Assembly (NCBI GenBank): GCA_047967505.1 | Contig: CM106539.1 | From: Dipteris shenzhenensis | Lineage: Eukaryota > Polypodiophyta > Polypodiopsida > Gleicheniales | Strand: one strand, 5' to 3' | DNA length: 64,000 nucleotides | In this document: positions 45,501-54,309 of the stretch, one piece after another | Position numbering within the stretch: position 1 is the stretch's first letter | How the letters are laid out: the number at the start of each line of letters is the position of its first letter | Translations under genes and position numbers: made by a program | Notes under the pieces: model-generated | Told to the model about the DNA's origin: nothing | What the model saw: the letters and a program-made list of their open reading frames with translations, nothing else | Databases searched by the model: none

Positions 45501-48500
45501 CTTTCCAAAATATCCCACGCTGCCCTGGAGGTCTTACACGACCGGATATGCGGAATGATTGATCTTTTCACTGAAAGAGAGATGCATGACAAGGCTAAGG
45601 CATCCCGTGAATCCCATCTCTTCTGCTCTGGAGTATGGACTGTAGCTGCACCAACAACTTGTCCTGCAGCTGCACCCTGTGCACGACCTCTTCCACCTCC
45701 TTGCTGAGGAGGGGTAGCAGGTGCAATATCTGCTGGTCGGATTTCATCCCCATTGACATAATCCCATAAATTGCGAGAAATCAGAATATTACGTACCATG
45801 AAACTCCAGAGGGAGTGGTTGGTACCATCCAACTTGTCTTCCTGTGAAAGACCACCGAACTGGAACTCATTTTGATTTTGATGGGCCATATCTGAGAAAG
45901 AGATTGAAGCAGATACAAAGCTGAATTCCCTTACTGGGAATAAAATGCACAACTCCCAAAAACACAGCCAAGCACGGGCTGTATATGCAACTTAGATTTC
46001 TGTACTTGAGCTGTCAGAAATCTGTCCAAGCATCAAACACTCTCCAAAATCTGCCAAAAGTGTTCCAAACACTCCAAGAAAGGCAGTATGTACTGAATAC
46101 TCCAAAAAATGCTCTCTCAACACAAAAGCCCCAATTTGTGGCTAGAAATTGCAGCCAGAAAGGGGCAAAATTACTAAAAGCCCCAAATCTGCAATTTTTA
46201 AACAAAAGCCCCAAATTTCAGACTAGATCTGCAATTTTGCTCCAGATGTAGCTCCAAACTTGCACAATGATTGCAATGTCTGCAATATACAAAATGCCCC
46301 AAATGTACTCCCAAACAACTGAACCAAACTATGGTTTTCTGCAAGATGTGCCTGCCAAAGAACACCTGTGGCTGAAGGCAACCTGTGTAAATCTGCAAGT
46401 ACAGATCTGAAAATATAGAAATGCACACAAATCTGTGAAGGGTACAGGTGGTACGGTACAGTACGAACTGTACGGTACAGTATGTACGGGCTGTACGACA
46501 AGTACGAGACTGTCAGCGTCAGTACGAAAACCAACTGTACGGCCAAATAGTACGGATGCTCCTGCGCATGTACGACGACCTGTACGGCGATCTGTACGGC
46601 CAAATAGTACGGATGCTCCTGCGCATGTACGGCGATCTGTACGGCGATCTGTACGGGAGCAACGACGCAAGTACGGCGATCTGTACGGGAGCTGCACGGA
46701 TACTTTACGGGAGCTGTACGGAGGTATTACGGGAGCTGTACGGAGGTAGTGCAAAGGCTGTACGTGAGTTGTACGGCACTGTGCGTCGGGATTCTATACA
46801 GTCGTACGGACTGTACGGACAGGTTGGAGCAGGCTAAAGCTTGAGGCAAAGCGCTGGAACTGAAGGGAGCAGGGAGCTCAAAGCTCTTGAACCTGCTTTG
46901 ATACCAAATGAAGGAAAGGGAGTGAGTGAGAGCAAGAGAGATTGAGAGAGCAGGAAGCTTGGAAGCTGAAGACGTAGTTGCAATAGAATAGAGTAAGAGA
47001 GTACAACTCAAAGTGAGAAAGATAAGGTTTTGTCCTAGTGACAAAACCTTAGTAGTCACTAACCGTAGTTAGTGAACTAACTGCGTTTAGGGGAAAAAAC
47101 CTCTTAAAGAGGGAAAAGTGCCCCTAACTAGCTTATTATATTACATTGGTCACTGCTGAATTATATCTATAATTCTAACAGGGAATCGATCAGCTTGTAA
47201 TGTGGGCTGACCCACGGCCCTAGGGGCCGACTGCTCTTGCTAGGGGGCCGACCCCTTCAGCCCTCTAAGGACTGGCAAACAGCCCTACAATGGGCTTGTC
47301 CCGTGCCTCAAGGGCCGACTACAGCTTACCAGTCTCATGCCCCATATAGGGGCTGCCATGCAGCCATGTGGAGGGCCGACCCCCCTGCATAGAACCTGAC
47401 CTGTCCAGGCCTAGGTGGCCGACCAGCAGGTTGGCCCACCTCAGCCTATCAAGGGCTAGATACACTCCTTTGGTTTGGTACTGGTATAATAGATCATGTG
47501 GTACAGCTGGTACAACAATCCAACTACTGGTTCTAGTACATCACTCCAACAGAAGTTTTTAGAGGATGAGTTTGGGAATGTTCCTGGATTCATCTAGGTA
47601 TATGCTTCTGCCGTATTAGCGGACATGCAAATTTCACCTTGTGAAGTTTTCGTGCAAGTTGCGGCCTGCTGGTATTGCGATAATTCTTTCTATCTTAAAT
47701 GGTGCGTTGCCCTATCAGCTAGATTTAGATTTAGATGCTCGTTTGGGAGAGACTAAAATGAAATCATTTAGACTTCACAAGCAGTTGTAGCTTGAATGAA
47801 GAGATTTGGACTACTTTTTAATTAGCCTTCTCCTTTAGTGCTAGCCTTCGTCATGGCTGAGTTTGCCCTTCATCTCCGGAGTGCCGACAGAAACTCAGTA
47901 CGCAGACTTTGTATAAATGGATGCTCTAGTAAGTGTGGGTGTGTGGATTTGTATGTGTGAGAGCATACTTTTATACTATGGTCTACACCCATTGTTGGGC
48001 GCTGATGACGTCAGTGGGGATGTCATAGTAGCTAGTCGCTGCTATGCGTGATGGAGTTTATGGTTTTCAATCTTAGGAGTGACTATCGTGAGATTGAAAC
48101 TACTATGTTGTGTTTTTAGAGGACGAGTGTGGGAATGTTCCTGGATTCATCTAGGTATATACATCACTCCAACAGAAGGTACTGATCCAATAATCCAACT
48201 GATACTGCCCCCGGTGCAAGGCTTCCTTCCTTGCATACAGCCCCCTCTGAAGCCCCCTTCTCAAGTCCAAACTTGTACGCTGTCTCTAGATTGATGAACC
48301 TTAAAGCTCCAATGACAATGGGCATAGAACAGCTCACAAGGACCAATCAACTGTGTGTGGATTTCCGCACTTGCAATCTTCAGACCCATCCAGATCTCTG
48401 CAGCTCATCAGACAATAGCTGCAGAAGCCCTCTGGATCTGCCAAGTCATAACGTCCAAACAAATTACATATTGGTAACATAATGCCACTTGAGTCACCTA

Positions 48501-51500
48501 GAACAACTCCTCGTGGTTCGAGGTCCTGCCTGAAAGCCTGCCTCGATGAAAGACTCCATCGCCACTGCACCTATCTGGCAGGTACGGCTGCCACAAACAA
48601 GCAAGCAATCCTCCTTCTGGATCCAGAAAGCCTGCTGGCAGCACATCTTGCCGCGTGCTACTAGAAGGCTGGAATAAACATCGTAGCGGGGGTAACACCA
48701 TCCTACTGGTTACTGGTCCCCTCACTCTTCCTTTGATGGCACTGATCCTTTTACTGGTTATCAATTACGAATAGAATGCACCATGCTGAGAGGATAGTTG
48801 GGACAATAGAGTTATGGCGATGTCCTCTAAAGATATCCGCTTCCTTGCCTGGGGGATCCCTTGTTGAAGTTCTTGTAACTTGTTGATGTGTTCCCGCATT
48901 GATGAAGACTTCTTGGGATCCAACAATCTCATCTGGACTTCCAAGGAGACCCTCTTTATGGGAGAGGTTCGATTGTACAGGGACACCAATTGCTCTTAGA
49001 TATTCTTGGCCACCATCATGTGCTTCATGTGATTAATCACCTGAGGAGTACAATTAAGAAAGATAAACAGCCTTACCCTTGCATTGACATGGTCCCAGAG
49101 CTGAGATAGGGTCTCGGCCTCCTCTTGCTCCAGGATGCCTAGGCTCGACGCAAGGGGATTAGGCTTGGGAACTCCTACCACAATGAAGTCCGCTAGATCA
49201 TACAACTGTAGCACGGCCTCCTTCTGCTCCAGGATGCCTAGGTTCAACGCAAGGGGATCAGGTGTGGGAACTCTCACCAAAATGAAGTCCGCCAGATCAT
49301 ACAACTGTAGCAGACTCCATCATGACCCACCAAACACCATAATTGAGTCCATCCAACGTTCGATCGGGAAGGTGGGCAAAACTGGAATTTTTACCTTGCT
49401 CTCCGCCATCTGAGTCATGGTTGACATGGCGGAGTGAAGAGGGAATGAAATTGGGAGAAGAGGGCTGGATATTGTGATGAAGAGGCTGTCAGCCTATTAG
49501 ACCTTCACACCTCACTGTCCCACCCTTGAGAAAACCTCTTTTCGAATCTGAAAACACCCTTCAAAGTCTGCGTACCTTCCTTGACTCCCAAACAGTCCAC
49601 ACCTTGCATGATATATTTTTCCACTGAGCTTTGCTTGTGGAGGTTCTTCATACTTAATAGAAGTCTTTTTTTTGCATAATATACATTAACCACTAGCGTG
49701 GAAAAAGAGGTCGAGCAACAAACTTCCAGCACATGGGCTGTACTAGTGGAGGCAATAAGCTGCTCCTCAATCTCCTTGCCTGCCTGTCTACAAGACTTCA
49801 CTGTGGATGTAGATGGCATTGCGCCCCCTTACATACAACAGGAGGGTCCCTAAACTGGCCAACCTGCAAGCATTATTGGCAGACCCAAATTAGGCCATCC
49901 GGGGCCCTGATTGGACCCAACCCATGGCCTGTCCTGGCCGACCAGGTCTTGTCCATGCCTAGCATGTCTGTCCTGCTGCAAGCCCTCCAGGAAGCCTACC
50001 TTTGCTGGTCCTTTCCTGCAGCATTTCCAGCAGCTGTTGGTGCGCAAAAATGCCTTTGTCTGGGCTCATATACTCTTACTGTTCCCCTCTTTTCCTGCCT
50101 GTAATTACCCTAGTCTACCTCCCCTTTGTCCTCTATCACACGGGGGTTCACAGGTGCCATAGTGACTCTCAACATAAGTACACAGAAAATTATACTGTTT
50201 TCAGCTAGCTGATTGACCTACTTCTTGCATTAGCCGCTTGGCCTATTTGGGTTGCGGTTTAGAATTTCTCAAGGATTGGTTCCTTTCTTTTTATTTACCT
50301 TTTTAAGCTTAGATTAGTTGGGGAATGGTGAGGGCATAAACTAGTTGATTTTGATAAAAGGCATTCTTTAGTTATCTCTTCATATCTGAGTTTATCCTTT
50401 CAAATGTCCCTTGTCGAGTTTTCCATCTTGTCATTTAATCTCTCTTTCATGATTACATTACCTTCTTTTGGCAATTCTTCATAGACAACCTCTCTATGTG
50501 GTTATAATTGCTGTTGGATCATAAAGTTATATGTTCTTCCTCGTTACATATGCCATTGTTCTAAGGACATTCATGTGTCTGACAGTTGCTTCATTTTTAG
50601 CCATGCCTTCTCTAAGGGCACTCCTTGTACATCATGTGTTGGTACTCTATGGATGACATAGATTACAATTGCTGTAGCTTCTATGAAATACGCATATGGT
50701 AATTTCTGACTTAAGCATCCTACTTGCCCTTTTAACTCTCAGCTATTCCTTGGAGCATGTCTAGACCAAGCTTTCTTTTGCAAAATTGACCTATTTGCCT
50801 CTCAGCTATTCCTTGGAGCATGTCTAGAGGAAGATTTTTTAGAACCATTCTTTTGCTTATTTTAAGTATTGCCCATGATAGGTATTTAGGCAATTGATTC
50901 TCTTTCCATTTAGCATGCTTTGAACTGCTTGAAGTTTTCAATGACCTTGGATCCCTTCTTCAGTGCTAAAGGGTAAACTGTACCACATGGGGAATAACGC
51001 CTTGATTTTTGGATATGATTATTGCAAAATTATATACTTTACACATCTGAACTATATAGACCAAGGAGGCAACGAAATCTATCATAACACTGAGCTCATT
51101 GGTAATGAGGAAAACTTGCACAGTGGGAAAGACTAATATGAGAATGCTAAAAGTCCTGCTATGCATTAAAACAAGAGGAAACGCTGCTGCAAGCGGCTGA
51201 GATCGCAATCATCTCCTTTTTTGCCACAAATTACTTTCAATCCCTCCTACACTCGTAGAGAGTTCAGGCAACAACGCCTCCTCCACTGGGCATATTCCGG
51301 TTAAAGGAGTGAAGGTTTGATTGACATTTCGAGTTTCAAATATTAGCAAATGCACTCTCCAATGATAACTTCAACTAGCGAAGCTATTTGCCCTTTGCAG
51401 GCTATCACATATCTAAGTCTGGGATACTGGTTGTGGGGATGTACAATATCAACTCTAGCATCTCAAAACATTCAGCCTCTTGGTACTTGCGATGCCCATT

Positions 51501-51870
51501 CTTTATTACACGAAGCTCAGGTTGATAGCTGTGCTCTTGAGATTGAGATAACTATGTTTTTTTTGGGGTGATGTGGTGAATGTTTGCAGATAAAGCACTT
51601 TCGTGGAAACATACAAACTACGCGGACCAAAATATAGTCAAGGTAAAATCCATGCAGTTTTAGCCTTATTTCTTTAACTAACACCTTCAATCAAATGTAT
51701 GCTCCATCGTTCAATTTTGTCATTTGAGTGGTTGGGGTGTTTATATCCTGATTATGAACATGTTAAGTAGTTCTTTCAAGTGTCTTTTTTCGCAGATTGG
51801 AATCCTCCCATGGTTGGTTATATGCGCACGAGTCAGTGTGTTCCTTTCGAAGAAAGCCTTTTCTAGTTAA
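36572..51870 (+). CDS. GET1: GET1/WRB homologue, six exons
   Basis: GET1 is the ER-membrane receptor subunit that takes tail-anchored proteins from the ATPase GET3. Exons: 36572-36741, 41286-41356, 41592-41671, 51401-51482, 51590-51642 and 51796-51870 (stop TAA). All introns are GT-AG and phase is kept, giving 531 nt including the stop, 176 residues, about the family length. The start is the ATG of MEIGRWAPIVSFFLVLL (first membrane segment). A basic coiled-coil part follows (PAEQQLASEIKDLL, then PSTFAKAAKLRRAATSKERELA), then TM2 (AITYLSLGYWLWG) and the C-terminal segment IGILPWLVICARVSVFLSKK. Exon 3 is the weakest call: it diverges from the family but fits phase on both sides. No lesions were seen. 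Introns 1 and 3 (4.5 and 9.7 kb) are filled with transposons. Confidence 0.8.
37229..38190 (+). pseudogene. LINE3 endonuclease
   Basis: EEP-type nuclease lacking its N terminus. The frame FRDETRDTGGVRGLGGVTVLYRSSL starts near 37229. GDFNART (37536-37556) carries the catalytic Asp-x-Asn. After an extra G near 37770, DYIMGSCTFTSYITDFTV leads to LGADYTYL, where the family has SDH; here the His is Tyr, a likely inactivating change. A linker follows to NNWYDVECKAYRRQL (stop 38189-38191). Confidence 0.75.
38306..39370 (+). pseudogene. LINE3 reverse transcriptase
   Basis: An open frame of 354 codons. The first about 70 codons are out of frame relative to the family (FWRRFLE...PSPLTD lies in another frame). 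From about 38530 it is in frame: EGLCTEFIAYGI, ITPIHKVGDPMDPSNYRTI, GQAGFRRDHGTMDHI, CCFVDFRKAFDTV (motif A Asp), GIKQGCPLSPTLFGLYIDELE and YADD at 39209-39220. All catalytic aspartates are present. The frame ends at TAG 39368-39370, apparently a premature stop, since YLGVIF follows at 39422. Confidence 0.85.
39371..40459 (+). pseudogene. LINE3 C-terminal region with Cys/His motif
   Basis: Continuation of the polyprotein: SYTYLGVIFF (thumb), LERLQ-type helical segment, then a Cys-Cys-His-Cys motif CILCDCQEVESKEHFIFKC (about 40279-40335). Stops at 39641-39643, 39767 and 40064-40066 interrupt it. About 550 bp of 3' UTR follow. Confidence 0.7.
40984..41035 (+). repeat. (TTTC)n tract at LINE3 3' end
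   Basis: CTAATAAAATTTCTTTCTTTCTTTC...: an AATAAA-like signal followed by TTTC repeats. Either the LINE3 tail or the microsatellite it inserted at. Confidence 0.6.
42120..43110 (+). pseudogene. Copia relic D: gag and protease fragments in GET1 intron 3
   Basis: Degenerate plus-strand Copia sequence: VNILKDQLVAVG (gag UBN2 region, about 42163-42200); a broken nucleocapsid knuckle (YYC..LGHLV.DC, about 42498-42536) followed by a Lys/Glu-rich stretch; then IDPGMTVHMSD (about 42668-42700), a changed protease active site (family DSGATxHMS). An open part near 42990-43120 (EGESLMNSAEIVVL...STWIIG) may be more of the same region. No LTR found. Confidence 0.55.
43412..43416. other. Copia E target duplication, left copy
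   Basis: GGGAA directly before the left LTR; the same five bases follow the right LTR at 47181-47185. Confidence 0.9.
43417..43688 (-). repeat. Copia E 3' LTR (left)
   Basis: + strand TGAAGGAAAGGGAG...AATTCTAACA. In the minus sense it starts TGTTAGAATTATAG. It contains an inverted pair around GGTTTTGTC...GACAAAACC (about 43533-43556), a likely hairpin in the transcript end. Confidence 0.93.
43724..45145 (-). CDS. Copia E reverse transcriptase-RNase H, fused downstream of gag
   Basis: Open from the codon after the gag stop: a Gly/Ser/Lys linker (about 45140-45060) passes into [13 protein letters not shown] and MTTIRSVIAMAAHF (44992). RT motifs: VHQLDIKTAFLNGDL (catalytic Asp), [13 protein letters not shown] and YVDD (44674-44663). 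RNase H: MHAYSDSDWAGD, VAASSCEAEYRAA, ILTDSQSAIAVAKNP and NVADIFTKALPR; stop at 43724-43726. No stop or shift in about 470 codons. The fingers subdomain of RT is missing through the deletion, so activity is doubtful. Confidence 0.85.
   Translation of the reverse strand, partial: KTKGQAKTAANQPSSGSGQPSQKAKSDANKPKKKGFCQGIDYEETFAPTSRMTTIRSVIAMAAHFEWNVHQLDIKTAFLNGDLLEEVYIKPPPGFEITANALQVCKLNKALYGLKQAPRAWYAKIHAFLTSKGLHNSPTESTLYIKMDGGEILVILLYVDDLLLTGSNEEKIADFKADLQTNFDMSDLGLLHFYLRIQFSHERRGTVMSQSKYVQKLLDRFNMQECKPIATPMESGLKLTMHDAGESVDATLYSQAVGCLIYLCNTRPDIQFAVSQVSRYMHSPKTMHWQAVKRIFCYLQGTKSFGLLFPREGDLQMHAYSDSDWAGDYDTRQSTSGNCFFLGKSCISWLSKKQSTVAASSCEAEYRAAFIATVECVWLRRLFADLHLSLEGPSPILTDSQSAIAVAKNPVFHARTKHIEVHYHYVKEKLHAGEISMIFVSTHDNVADIFTKALPREKFEAFRSALNLYLFGD
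45146..45889 (-). CDS. Copia E gag (capsid part)
   Basis: Starts at MAHQNQNEFQFGG (45889), preferred over an in-frame upstream ATG because gag proteins start close to this motif. KLDGTNHSLWSFMVRNIL and LWDYVNGDE are the N-terminal Copia motifs; then AWDILESMYAARNDATVSFLK, MSVHLTKLQDLREQLLNID and LNSLPESYLSFHTLLNLSL of the UBN2-type domain. It ends LSKFK with TAA (45148-45146). The stop is the only interruption before RT, in the same frame. The nucleocapsid knuckle is deleted. Confidence 0.85.
   Translation of the reverse strand: MAHQNQNEFQFGGLSQEDKLDGTNHSLWSFMVRNILISRNLWDYVNGDEIRPADIAPATPPQQGGGRGRAQGAAAGQVVGAATVHTPEQKRWDSRDALALSCISLSVKRSIIPHIRSCKTSRAAWDILESMYAARNDATVSFLKRELSNTHMEEGDSMSVHLTKLQDLREQLLNIDEIIPDSEMITTTLNSLPESYLSFHTLLNLSLRGGANPLTFHELIGLLLQEEQTKKNLASRAGEQAMLSKFK
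46440..46835. repeat. GTACGG-rich tandem repeat in the Copia E leader
   Basis: About 27 GTAC tetramers in under 400 bp, mostly as CTGTACGG and built into higher units. A 57-bp unit (GGCCAAATAGTACGGATGC...) repeats at 46541 and 46598, followed by shorter GGCGATCTGTAC and GGGAGCTGTACGG units. GTAC is self-complementary, so the RNA could fold extensively. It sits between primer-binding site and gag, where packaging signals usually are. Confidence 0.85.
46895..46906 (-). other. Copia E primer-binding site
   Basis: GCTTTGATACCA on + (TGGTATCAAAGC on minus), two bases from the right LTR. Confidence 0.92.
46909..47180 (-). repeat. Copia E 5' LTR (right)
   Basis: Partner of 43417-43688 with five substitutions; followed by the target copy GGGAA (47181-47185). 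Confidence 0.93.
47186..47536. other. GC-rich intron sequence with GGCCGAC repeats
   Basis: Five copies of (A/G/T)GGCCGAC within about 200 bp (about 47226, 47246, 47312, 47375 and 47410). This composition resembles 49840-50000. Probably LTR sequence of an older element into which Copia E and the dispersed repeat inserted, but no boundaries are visible. It continues after the repeat at 48179. Confidence 0.4.
47537..48178 (+). mobile_element. Dispersed repeat copy 2 with target duplication and terminal direct repeats
   Basis: The 19-base sequence TACATCACTCCAACAGAAG occurs at 47537-47555 and 48160-48178, and removing the insert rejoins the flanks. The insert begins and ends with a 49-bp direct repeat (47555-47603; 48112-48160) containing TGGGAATGTTCCTGGATTCA. 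Between them lies non-coding sequence matching 1310-1842 and 52490-53175. A 19-bp duplication is typical of LINE-type target-primed insertion rather than LTR-element integration (5 bp), but no A-rich tail, A/B boxes or coding frame is seen. The class is unknown. Confidence 0.75.
48179..48764. other. Intron sequence, possible degraded Copia
   Basis: C-rich up to about 48270. From 48480 the minus strand has glutamine/arginine-rich scraps that might be the linker and nucleocapsid region downstream of gag relic F, but no intact knuckle was found. Confidence 0.3.
48765..49433 (-). pseudogene. Copia gag relic F with internal duplication
   Basis: Minus-strand frame starting MSTMTQMAESKVKIPVLP (49433), with ERWMDSIMVFGGS, LWDHVNARVRLFIFLN and, after a stop near 48997, LVSLYNRTSPIKRVSLEVQM and HINKLQELQ (UBN2-type gag motifs). 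A 99-bp (33-codon) segment, 49116-49214, is repeated in tandem at 49215-49313 and gives two copies of LYDLADFI-V-VP-P-PLA-LGILEQ. Pol is missing. Confidence 0.6.
49434..50170 (-). other. Probable leader and LTR of element F
   Basis: Upstream (minus sense) of gag relic F. A minus-strand frame at 49819-49505 is not recognisable. 49830-50170 has LTR-like composition with GGCC-rich and CCTGC-rich stretches and a GGCCGACCAGG motif like 47410. No primer-binding site with the standard sequence was found. Confidence 0.3.
50171..51400. other. End of GET1 intron 3; 59-bp tandem duplication
   Basis: CTCAGCTATTCCTTGGAGCATGTCTAGA occurs at about 50738 and 50797. No element recognised. The acceptor CCCTTTGCAG ends at 51400. 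Confidence 0.5.
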
Positions 51871-52489
51871 AATACGATTTGAGTCTGAAAGGAATGTGTT
51901 TTAAAGCATCTTCTCGTCAGCAATCCCCTATTCACTGTGTAGCCTTGATGCCTACGGCTTTGGTTTTATGGTTATGCAGACAGGCTGCCTTGACTTGTAT
52001 TTTCCATCTCACTAAACATTTATCGAGTTATGGCCATTTTTTTCTAAATGGCATTTTTTAATATTAGGCATAATGCAGGACAGGTTATTCCTTGAATTTC
52101 TATAATCATTGTACATCAACTCTTTGTTTTCTCGTTAGTATATATCAATCATTTAAAAAAAAGGCAAGTATGACACTCACTATTGATGAATTTGGATCTT
52201 TCCCAAAGTCATTTCTTTCTATTTTCCAAAGTTCTTTCTCATAGAGGACACGGAGTGAAAAAATTTACACACTTTGTAAGAGGCACATGGATAGATATTG
52301 GTTCGTAAATGTTACAATCCGTAGTACAAGTTATGGCCATTAAAGCATTCAACATCACATTTAATCACATGTATAGCAATCCAATCAAGATGTCGTTCGT
52401 GCTCGGAATTTCGATAATGATCTCATAGTCCCTAGTTTATTTGGAGTTGTAGAAAGAATTGAGGACTTAGTGACAAATAAAATATTATT
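51871..52489. other. GET1 3' UTR and downstream DNA
   Basis: AT-rich, no gene. Polyadenylation signals are not certain; an AATAAAAT occurs near 52477. Confidence 0.4.
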
Positions 52490-53175
52490 GTCTTCATAAG
52501 TAGTTGTAGCTTGAATGAAGAGAATGTAGACTACTTTTTGATTAGCCTTCTCCTTTAGTGTTAGCCTTTGTCATAAGTGAGTTGGTCCTTCAATTGGGTT
52601 GCTAATGTAGAGGAGGGATGATGTTGGTAGTAGCTGTGTTGGTAATAGTAAGTATGTAACTAACAACAGGCATGGTGAAAGGGGAGCATTGGAGAAAGAG
52701 CCGATTAGCAGTGATGAAATAGAGTTTTTGTATAACGAACATGGGGATTTCCATATGGCGAATAGGAGTCATTGATGAGACGTGGGAAATAGCCAATGAG
52801 CATTATTGAAATAGTGATCTACATGGAGACTAGGGTGCTCTTTTATGTCCGCATCGAAGTATTACCAGCGAGTATTCTTAGTTGAACATGTACCATTTGA
52901 TCAATCGACATGTCAAAATAATTGTAAGTGGCCTTTAGTCAATCGAAGTCAATATGGCCCTTGAGGGGTCCCCTTTAGGAGCAAGGTACTTGTATAAATG
53001 AATGCTCAATTGTGTGTGGGGGTGTGGATATGTATGTGAGTTGGTCTACACCCATCATTGATGTCAGTGGGAATGTCGTACTCGAGTTTACAGTTTTCAG
53101 TCGTGTGGGTGGCTATCATGAGATTGAAATTGTACTATTTATTGTGTTTTTAGAAGAGTTTGGGTATGTTTGTAG
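52490..53175 (+). repeat. Dispersed repeat family, copy 3
   Basis: Begins with ATAAGTAGTTGTAGCTTGAATGAAGAG (about 52497) and ends GTGTTTTTAGAAGAGTTTGGGTATG (about 53170). About 400 bp of unrelated sequence (roughly 52580-52985) interrupts it. Most landmarks of copies 1 and 2 are present (TATAAATGAATGCTC near 52994, GATGTCAGTGGGAATG near 53062, ATCATGAGATTGAAAT near 53116). More diverged than copies 1 and 2. No target duplication seen. Lies 620 bp after the GET1 stop codon. Confidence 0.7.
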
Positions 53176-54309
53176 ATGCATAAGTCCATAAAAAGGGGGG
53201 CAACGTGGTAATGCTTATGAATTAAATTCCCCTTCTTCAATGTTGTTCTGGCATTCACACAACGCTGTTCAAATAGTGCTTTCTCCCCTTTAAAAAATAC
53301 AAGCAATTGTAAGATATTCCCTCCACTAATAGTATACTTACATGGTTGTAGCATATGTGTGACCTTATGTTTGTGTGTTGAGAATGATTTAGTAGCATGC
53401 CTAATGTAAGAACACAATATATACTATATATGAATTTAAGGCTAGAATTTAAGAATGTTATATATGAATAGGAATGAGACGACTATGATCCTAAGAAAGC
53501 GAGTATGTGTATTAAAGATGTATGACTAGTCATACTCCTCATAGTACACACTTTTTGCATTAAGTTGCATATAACACTATTGTGCTCTTAGTGATATCCC
53601 CAATTGGTGGTGGTTAGGAGGCAAAGTTGTGAGGATGCGACATGGTCTCAATGTACAACCTTGGTTGTTCAACATCATGTCAGCTTGATCTTTTAATTTT
53701 AGCCACCTTCTCATGTATGATTCTAATCTACATAGGACCAAATTACTATTATAAATTATATTGAATTGTAGGTCCTCCTGTGACATGCATTTCACATGGT
53801 TTGCATCAACAAGTGGCTCCACTCATTCGAACTAGGTAGTTAAGTATTGGCCATCCTCACATTAAGATAGAAATAATGCTCTCTCTAATTGAATGTTCAA
53901 ATCCTCTTGGAAGGGTAGTAATAATCATGCAACACCCTGACTTGCTTAGCTCTCCTCCTTTATACAACAAATTGGTTAGATAGGACCAGATACCACCAAG
54001 AACATGAACAAGAGACGTAAGTGATGGACAAGAATAATTCACAAGAATGCTAGGCATGCAATGCCAAACTGACTATGGGACTCAAGGAAATAAAGAGAAA
54101 ACAACCATTATGAGCACCAGGACAATAAGTTCAAAAGTCTCGAATAAATAAACTAACCTAGTCTCCATGTCACATGTGGGTAGCAACAACAACATCAATA
54201 CATCCTTCTTGTATTAGATCTAGAGGAGTCAATAAGGGCACCTTCATGAGTAGATAGGACTAAGAATTAGCCCATTTATAGGGATGAGTTATAGGGCTAG
54301 TGTATGCCT
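53176..54309. other. No gene recognised
   Basis: AT-rich DNA. Open frames on the minus strand (for example 53417-53139, 53822-53577) have no recognisable motif. Confidence 0.5.

Larger units (their letters stand above)
43417..47180 (-). mobile_element. Copia E: complete-ended, internally deleted Copia element
   Basis: Two 272-bp LTRs (43417-43688; 46909-47180) differ at five positions (about 1.8%), have TG...CA ends and are flanked by GGGAA on both sides. Primer-binding site GCTTTGATACCA (46895-46906) and polypurine tract (minus CAGGGGGG, 43689-43696) are in place. Only 3764 bp long: the nucleocapsid knuckle, protease, integrase and the first part of RT are gone, and gag joins RT in the same frame. 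It must depend on another element for missing functions. It is antisense to GET1, inside intron 3. Confidence 0.93.

Noticed and set aside
46435-46837. Overlapping frames of about 130 codons on both strands
   Set aside because: Produced by the GTACGG tandem array, which is open in several frames.
48000-48040. CTGATGA in the dispersed repeat as a hammerhead ribozyme core (retrozyme)
   Set aside because: The GAAA box and stem II needed next to it are absent; the nearest GAAAC is about 90 bases away, and copy 3 lacks CTGATGA.
51117-51172. Alternative GET1 exon 3 (KTNMRMLKVLLCIK) just upstream of exon 4
   Set aside because: Resembles the family segment before TM2 and has a fitting acceptor phase, but no GT donor follows and it would make the protein too short between coiled coil and TM2.
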